Shown in pieces: positions 58,894 to 64,000 of a stretch of DNA of 64,000 nt (the stretch's first letter is position 1; every line of letters begins with the position of its first letter). A program made the translations under genes and the position numbers. This DNA comes from Pelodictyon phaeoclathratiforme BU-1 (GTDB taxonomy: Bacteria > Bacteroidota > Chlorobiia > Chlorobiales > Chlorobiaceae). The stretch spans positions 1,316,501 to 1,380,500 of the forward strand of contig NC_011060.1 in assembly GCF_000020645.1 (NCBI RefSeq), given 5' to 3'. The notes under the pieces were generated by a model that saw only the letters and a list, made by a program, of their open reading frames with translations, was not told the DNA's origin and searched no databases.

Positions 58894-61800
58894 TCAGGGT
58901 TGCTGTCCGTGACAGTTTTTATATTTTTTTCCGCTTCCGCAAGGGCAGAGGTCATTGCGGCCAGGTTTTTTTTCGGCTATGGCGGGCTGCTGCGGACTCT
59001 CTTCCTGGTTTGTTTCAGGTTCATCAGAAGATGCGGTGTAAACACTTTCTGCCGCTTTATGCTGTGCGATGAGTTTTTCCTGTCTGACAGCCGCTTTTCG
59101 CTGGCGCTCTTCCATTTCACGCGCCTCATCAGGGTTAACAGGAAAGAGCTTGAAGGCAAGAGAGAGGGTTTCGAGCTCGATGTCGTGCAAGAGATCAATA
59201 AAAAGACGGAATGCCTCCTGCTTGTATTCGAGCAGGGGATCTTTCTGGCCATAAGCGCGTAAATTGATTCCCTCACGCAAGGAGTCGATTTCGCGGAGGT
59301 GCTCTCGCCAGCGGAGGTCTATGACACTGAGAACGGCATATTTTTCAATTTGCTGCATGATCTCTTCGGGCATTGCAGCCTCTTTTCTGCGATAGAACGC
59401 AAGGGCGGTCTGGTAGAGCTTTTCGGCGGTAGCCTCAATCCCTTCGCGCTCAAAGGTATTGCGTTCAGGCTTGAATTCAATGGAGAGTTCGCGCATCAAC
59501 TGTTCCTCAATAGCATCAACATCAAGCATCTTGTGGTGCTTTTTAATGACCAGCTCGCTGTAATCCCTGAGCAGGTCAAGGATATCACTGGTCAGGCGAT
59601 CCTTGATAAGGCCGTTGCGGCGGCGTGAATAGATAACCTCACGCTGCTGGTTAAGGACATCATCATATTCAAGCAGACGTTTGCGGATCGAAAAGTTTTG
59701 CTCTTCAACCTTTTTCTGTGCACGCTCGATTGATTTGGTGATCATGGAGTGCTCAATGACATCTCCCTCTTCATGACCCAGACGATCCATAACGGAGATA
59801 ACCCGATCGGAGCCGAACAGGCGCATCAGCTCATCTTCGAGAGAGACAAAGAAAACCGACTCACCCGGATCACCCTGTCGTCCGGCACGTCCACGGAGCT
59901 GGCGGTCGATACGACGGGACTCGTGACGTTCGGAACCAAGAATGAAGAGTCCGCCCAATTCGCGGACGCCACTACCGAGTTTGATATCGGTTCCACGTCC
60001 AGCCATGTTGGTAGCAATGGTTACTGCATTTTTCTGGCCCGCTTCGGCAACAATTTCCGCTTCACGATCATTTTGCCGTGCGTTGAGTACATTGTGAACG
60101 ATTTTTCTTGCGCGAAGCATGCGTGAAAGGGTTTCCGAAACCTCAACACTGGTTGTACCGACAAGTACTGGCTGCCCCTTTTTCTGCAGCTCTTCAACCT
60201 TCAGAACAACGGCATTATATTTTTCGCGGCGGGTTTTATAGACCAAATCGTCCATGTCCTTGCGAACAATGGAGGCATTGGTCGGAATAACGACGACATC
60301 GAGCTTGTAGATTTCATAAAACTCTGAAGCTTCGGTTTCCGCTGTGCCGGTCATACCGGCGAGCTTTTTGTAGAGTCGGAAAAAATTCTGGATGGTGATG
60401 GTTGCCATGGTCTGCGTTTCACCCTCGATCTTGACATTCTCTTTTGCCTCGATCGCCTGGTGCAGTCCATCGCTGTATCGACGACCGGGAAGGATTCGTC
60501 CGGTAAACTCGTCGACAATCATAACCTGTCCGTTTTGGACTACATATTCATCGTCGCGCTCGAAGAGTGAGTAGGCTTTCAGGAGTTGACTGATGTTATG
60601 CAGCCGTTCTGAACGGTCAGCAAAAAGGCGGTATACCTCATCTTTTTTCTGAATTTTATCGGCTACCGGGATCAATGCGTCACTTTCAATGATGGCGACT
60701 TCTGAGCCGACATCGGGCAACATAAAAATATCGCTGTCCTGGTGGCTGAGCTTGCTGAGGAAGTCGCGACCCTTGTCGGTCAGATCAATGGTGTTCGCTT
60801 TTTCATCAACGGCGAAATAGAGTTCGTCATCGACCTCCTGCATCCGGCTTGAATTGTCTTTAAGGTATTCGTTTTCAGTACCCTGTACCAGTTTTGCCAT
60901 ACCCTGCTGTGAGAGCATTTTAATGTAGCGGGTGTTTTTTGGCTGTCCACGTTTGACGCGAAGGAGTGCAAGACCTGCTTCAGGATCGCCCGGTTTGGTT
61001 TTAATGAGTTTTTCAGCTTCACCGAGATATTTGGCGACGAGTTGCTGCTGTGCACGAACCAACTGCTCGATCCATGGTTTGATCTCCTGGAATTTGCTGT
61101 TGTCGGCATTGGGGACGGGGCCTGAAATGATCAGTGGCGTTCTGGCTTCATCAATCAGTACACTATCAACCTCATCAACGATGGCGTAGTAGAAGTTCCG
61201 CTGCACCATCTCTTCAGGGGTGCTGGCCATATTGTCGCGCAGATAGTCGAAGCCGAATTCATTGTTTGTACCATAGGTTATATCACAAGCGTACTGTTCC
61301 CTTCGCTCTTCGGGCCTCATCGTGTTGAGAATAACGCCTACCGAGAGGTTATGAAAGGCAAAGACCGGGCTCATCCACTCCTTGTCCCTCTGTGCAAGGT
61401 AATCATTGACCGTGACGACATGTACGCCTCTTCCTGTCAGGGCATTAAGAAAAACAGGGAGTGTTGACACAAGGGTTTTTCCTTCACCAGTTGCCATTTC
61501 GGAGATTTTTCCCGAATGGAGCACAATTCCTCCAATGAGCTGAACATCGTAGGGTACCATGTCCCAGATCATCTCTCTTCCCATGACCAGGTAGGTGTGT
61601 CCTTTAAGGCGCACACAGCTCTCTTTGACAAGGGCGAAGGTTTCAGGAAGAAGCTCTTCAAGTATGGCTGCGGTAGCCTGTTCGTACTCTTCAGCAAGGG
61701 TATCAAGGCGTGTGTTGATTGTTTCAGCCTCTTCAAGGTTGATATCCGGGTTATCGAGCTTCCGGGAGAGCGATGTTTTCTCCTGCTCAAGTGGCTCAAG

Positions 61801-61968
61801 AGTTTTTCGTACCCTCTGTTTCAGCGTTACCCCTCTCTCTCTCAACTGATCGTTACTCAGCGACGCCATGGTCATCTGCAGTTCGTTGATGCTGCTGACG
61901 AGAGGGCGGATTTTTTTGATATCCTTTTCGTGTTTGGAGCCGAAGATCTTTTCAAAAATTTTCAACAT
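58894..61968 (-). CDS. secA: SecA preprotein translocase ATPase
   Basis: A 1024-residue motor that drives proteins through SecYEG. Walker A MATGEGKTLVSTLPVF near 159-174, DEVDSVLIDEARTPLIISG near 269-287, the second nucleotide-binding domain with TTSVEVSETLSRML and ATNMAGRGTDIKLG near 657-670, and GRAGRQGDPGESVFFVSLED near 695-714. The C-terminus ends with a zinc SEC-C motif PGRNDLCPCGSGKKYKNCHG. It is over 100 residues longer than E. coli SecA, as in Bacteroidetes/Chlorobi. 27 bases to purL. Confidence 0.97.
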   Translation of the reverse strand: MLKIFEKIFGSKHEKDIKKIRPLVSSINELQMTMASLSNDQLRERGVTLKQRVRKTLEPLEQEKTSLSRKLDNPDINLEEAETINTRLDTLAEEYEQATAAILEELLPETFALVKESCVRLKGHTYLVMGREMIWDMVPYDVQLIGGIVLHSGKISEMATGEGKTLVSTLPVFLNALTGRGVHVVTVNDYLAQRDKEWMSPVFAFHNLSVGVILNTMRPEERREQYACDITYGTNNEFGFDYLRDNMASTPEEMVQRNFYYAIVDEVDSVLIDEARTPLIISGPVPNADNSKFQEIKPWIEQLVRAQQQLVAKYLGEAEKLIKTKPGDPEAGLALLRVKRGQPKNTRYIKMLSQQGMAKLVQGTENEYLKDNSSRMQEVDDELYFAVDEKANTIDLTDKGRDFLSKLSHQDSDIFMLPDVGSEVAIIESDALIPVADKIQKKDEVYRLFADRSERLHNISQLLKAYSLFERDDEYVVQNGQVMIVDEFTGRILPGRRYSDGLHQAIEAKENVKIEGETQTMATITIQNFFRLYKKLAGMTGTAETEASEFYEIYKLDVVVIPTNASIVRKDMDDLVYKTRREKYNAVVLKVEELQKKGQPVLVGTTSVEVSETLSRMLRARKIVHNVLNARQNDREAEIVAEAGQKNAVTIATNMAGRGTDIKLGSGVRELGGLFILGSERHESRRIDRQLRGRAGRQGDPGESVFFVSLEDELMRLFGSDRVISVMDRLGHEEGDVIEHSMITKSIERAQKKVEEQNFSIRKRLLEYDDVLNQQREVIYSRRRNGLIKDRLTSDILDLLRDYSELVIKKHHKMLDVDAIEEQLMRELSIEFKPERNTFEREGIEATAEKLYQTALAFYRRKEAAMPEEIMQQIEKYAVLSVIDLRWREHLREIDSLREGINLRAYGQKDPLLEYKQEAFRLFIDLLHDIELETLSLAFKLFPVNPDEAREMEERQRKAAVRQEKLIAQHKAAESVYTASSDEPETNQEESPQQPAIAEKKPGRNDLCPCGSGKKYKNCHGQQP

Positions 61969-62177
61969 GTACAGGCCTTTGTGCTCTCTAAAGTTTCAGA
62001 TAGTTTGTTGTGCGGAGAGGCCGGAGTATTTCTGATCCGTTTTCTCCGCTATGTCCAATTGATGCTCAAGGTATTGAATTAGACAGTGAGAAAAAAGCGG
62101 GATGCTTTGAAAAATAACTGGGAAGGGAGCTACCTGACCTTCCGGCTCCAGCGTCATTGTAGGAAGGAGTTCTGTTC

Positions 62178-63065
62178 TTATTCATTTTTCGTTGCAAGTT
62201 CAGCAAAAAACTCCTGGAGATGGTGGGTACCGAAAGCAGGAGCCACATGGTCAAATTTGAGTGCTTCAACAGCAAAAGAGAGGAGGTCGGCCAGGTTCCG
62301 GTTGAAAATCCCGGTCACCATAAGTCCTCCTTCGGCAAGCCACATAGGGAGTGGAGTTATCCATACCGGTTTTCCGCAAACATGGAATGCCATCTCCATC
62401 ACTTCCCGAAAGGTATAGATATCGGGTCCGCCAACGGCAATTTCCCGGCATATGCCTTCTGCTCCATCAGCACACACCTTTGCAAGGTCGGCTCCATGAA
62501 CCGGGTTAATTTTTTTTTCACCTTCACCAACCATGAACATATGGCCGCTTTGAGCCATTGAGAAAAATCGTCCCATGTCTGAAAAGTAACCGTTTGGGCG
62601 TATGACTGTCCAGGGAATTCCGGAGGCTTTGAGATCGGTAACAAAGAGTTCGTGAGCCTTGATTGAAGGAACATCAGCCATTTTGTCCTGGTTGAAGACC
62701 GAAACGTAGATGAATCTCGACACCTTTTCCTGGATAGCCTGCTCAAGGATGCGTCCGTTGCCGAGGTGATCGACATCAAAGCTGGTCAATTTCGGGTCGG
62801 GAGCTGTCAGGCCAAGTGAGGAAAAAACAAGATCGATCCCTTCGCAGATACCCTTGATGCTGTCAGGATTCGTTACATCACCAACGACAATTTCATCGGC
62901 GATATCGTAGACTGCTGGTTCGCCATGGGGGCCAGCAGTTTTGATTTTATCCGGGTTTCTTACCAGAATGCGGATATAATAACCCCTCTCTTTGAATTCC
63001 TTTATGGCGAATCTGCCAAGGTAGCCGGAAGCCCCGGCTATCAACACGTGCTTTTTTGTACTCAT
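62178..63065 (-). CDS. NAD(P)-binding SDR (atypical, NmrA-like) family protein
   Basis: A 295-residue Rossmann protein. VLIAGASGYLGRFAIKEFKERGY near 7-29 is the nucleotide-binding start (G-x-x-G-x-x-G), VVGDVTNPDSIKGICEGIDLVFSSLGL follows near 61-87, FIYVSVFNQDK near 118-128, and VIRPNGYFSDMGRFF near 154-168. The usual Tyr-x-x-x-Lys is absent, which marks atypical SDRs such as NmrA and the chlorophyll-pathway reductases. Substrate is unknown. It lies 209 bases upstream of secA and 64 bases downstream of the glycosylase. Confidence 0.8.
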   Translation of the reverse strand: MSTKKHVLIAGASGYLGRFAIKEFKERGYYIRILVRNPDKIKTAGPHGEPAVYDIADEIVVGDVTNPDSIKGICEGIDLVFSSLGLTAPDPKLTSFDVDHLGNGRILEQAIQEKVSRFIYVSVFNQDKMADVPSIKAHELFVTDLKASGIPWTVIRPNGYFSDMGRFFSMAQSGHMFMVGEGEKKINPVHGADLAKVCADGAEGICREIAVGGPDIYTFREVMEMAFHVCGKPVWITPLPMWLAEGGLMVTGIFNRNLADLLSFAVEALKFDHVAPAFGTHHLQEFFAELATKNE

Positions 63066-63129
63066 GGTATCAGTTCCTTTTTTTTGAGGTGCTTGCTGGC
63101 TGGATCAGTAAAATCAAGCATTTTTACGG

Positions 63130-64000
63130 TTAAAACGTTCGAAGTCCTTTTATTTCCTTACGCCAGCAGTGAAAAAGAAGATGACCAGCGTAGCCTGCAA
63201 AATCAGGCTTTAAAATGGTACGGGCCTCGGCATCAAGGGCAAGATAACGGGCCGGAGTCAAGGATTGAAGGGCTGTTGTGCTGTTGAACCATTGTCCGAG
63301 GTATTGTTTGACATGGGTATCAATCGGAAATGCGTCGAAACGGCCGAGCCCGAAGAGCGCAATGCAATCGGCTATTTTGTAACCGACACCTTCGTTTTGG
63401 CATAGAGTCCTGCGCAGTTCCGAAAGGGGGAGCAGTGGGTCAGAGAGGGCGTCAAGGTCAATTTTTCCGTCGGCAACTCCTTTGGCGATCCTCACGATGT
63501 TGCGCGCTCTGGGATGATTATTGTTTGTGCAAGTGCTGAGTGCAATGGGATTGGCGGCTGCAAGTCGTTCGGGAGAGGGGAAGTGGTGCAGGGTGATTTC
63601 CTTTCCGGAATATGAAATTGTCCTCTTTTCGCCATAGTTCTGCAGAAGCATGGAAACCTGTTTTCTGATCAGGGGCATGCCGATGCCCTGGGCACACATA
63701 AACGAGATCATGGTTTCAAACGGATCCTGCCTCATGATTCTAACCGGAAAATAGTCGGTCAGGAGCTGCCAGAGTGTTGGATACAGGTGAGAGAAATTAT
63801 CAGGAAAAATCTGTTCGGTATCGATATCAAATGTAAAGTAATGGGAGATAAAATCCACTAACGGGACGCCATTAATCACCTTATCTTCAGCATAAACTTC
63901 AAGCTCATTATCAGCTATCTGCTTGATAATCAAAGGCTTGGATTTGATTATTGCAGCATAGAAATCCGGTTCATCTTTATTGATATTCCATAAAAATGAT
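63130..64000 (-). CDS. ogg: 8-oxoguanine DNA glycosylase (OGG1 type), 5-prime end beyond the window
   Basis: The readable part has at least 289 residues and the frame is still open at the right edge. Upstream of a possible TTG start at 63933 the frame continues SFLWN and KDEPDFYAAI, which fits the GQSFxW opening of OGG1-type enzymes, so the true start is outside the window. The helix-hairpin-helix and catalytic site are clear: NEGVGYKIADCIALFGLGRF followed by FPIDTHVKQYL, with the Lys nucleophile and the Asp of the GPD loop. Such enzymes remove oxidised guanine and nick the strand. Confidence 0.9.
   Translation of the reverse strand, partial: SFLWNINKDEPDFYAAIIKSKPLIIKQIADNELEVYAEDKVINGVPLVDFISHYFTFDIDTEQIFPDNFSHLYPTLWQLLTDYFPVRIMRQDPFETMISFMCAQGIGMPLIRKQVSMLLQNYGEKRTISYSGKEITLHHFPSPERLAAANPIALSTCTNNNHPRARNIVRIAKGVADGKIDLDALSDPLLPLSELRRTLCQNEGVGYKIADCIALFGLGRFDAFPIDTHVKQYLGQWFNSTTALQSLTPARYLALDAEARTILKPDFAGYAGHLLFHCWRKEIKGLRTF

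Noticed and set aside
1..64000. tRNA, rRNA or tmRNA genes
   Set aside because: Looked for T-arm (GGTTCGA) and cloverleaf patterns in all gaps by eye and saw none; a covariance search would be needed to be certain.

Overview
The window looks like a chromosomal segment of a green sulfur bacterium (Chlorobiaceae, Chlorobium/Pelodictyon type). This is an inference from protein likeness and gene content: a complete Flx-Hdr electron-bifurcation operon, a MurB with a C-terminal ligand-binding domain, a cobamide salvage operon, a long SecA with a SEC-C tail, and many small decayed accessory genes. No rRNA, tRNA, CRISPR array or photosynthesis gene was seen, so the assignment rests on general resemblance, not on a diagnostic marker.

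Layout. 1-5.2 kb is accessory: a broken RhuM-family gene, an Rpn-family nuclease, a pair of TPM-domain proteins (the second YgcG-like) and an exported Arg-Pro-Asp repeat protein; a 56-bp scrap of a further TPM gene lies after trmB. 6.1-16.6 kb is a cobalamin operon behind a cobalamin riboswitch: TonB receptor, bluB, cbiP, cobD, cbiB, cobO, btuC, an extended btuD and a CbiR-like TIM-barrel protein. 16.6-20.7 kb holds two toxin-antitoxin modules around an iron alcohol dehydrogenase and a membrane-anchored SET-domain protein, then a VOC protein. 20.8-25.1 kb is a MacB-like ABC exporter with its adaptor, followed by a BaiN-type flavoprotein and a repeat protein.

27.8-36.0 kb is a minus-strand chaperone-usher-like pilus locus: four DUF4402-type subunits, one intact chaperone, a second chaperone reduced by an internal deletion to its signal peptide and last strand, and an atypical usher-like outer membrane protein. 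It is invaded by an intact IS200-type element and by fragments of two other transposases. At 36.5 kb the cobalamin pathway resumes with cobU-cobT-cobS, so nucleotide-loop assembly is encoded about 20 kb from the riboswitch operon. The two loci together read as an uptake, remodelling and reassembly route: BtuB/BtuCD import, CobO adenosylation, CbiR-like removal of the lower ligand, CobD/CbiB aminopropanol arm, BluB dimethylbenzimidazole, CobU/CobT/CobS loop assembly. No corrin-ring synthesis genes are in the window.

39-46.5 kb contains a PP2A-like phosphatase, a DUF2141 protein, a PAS histidine kinase, a small lipoprotein, an exported protein of sixteen 42-residue TPR units, and the MurB fusion. 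46.5-53.4 kb is the minus-strand operon hdrCB-hdrA-flxD-flxC-flxB-flxA. 53.7-64 kb is housekeeping: an aminotransferase, the bifunctional NAD(P)HX repair enzyme, purL, secA, an SDR protein and an 8-oxoguanine DNA glycosylase that runs off the right edge.
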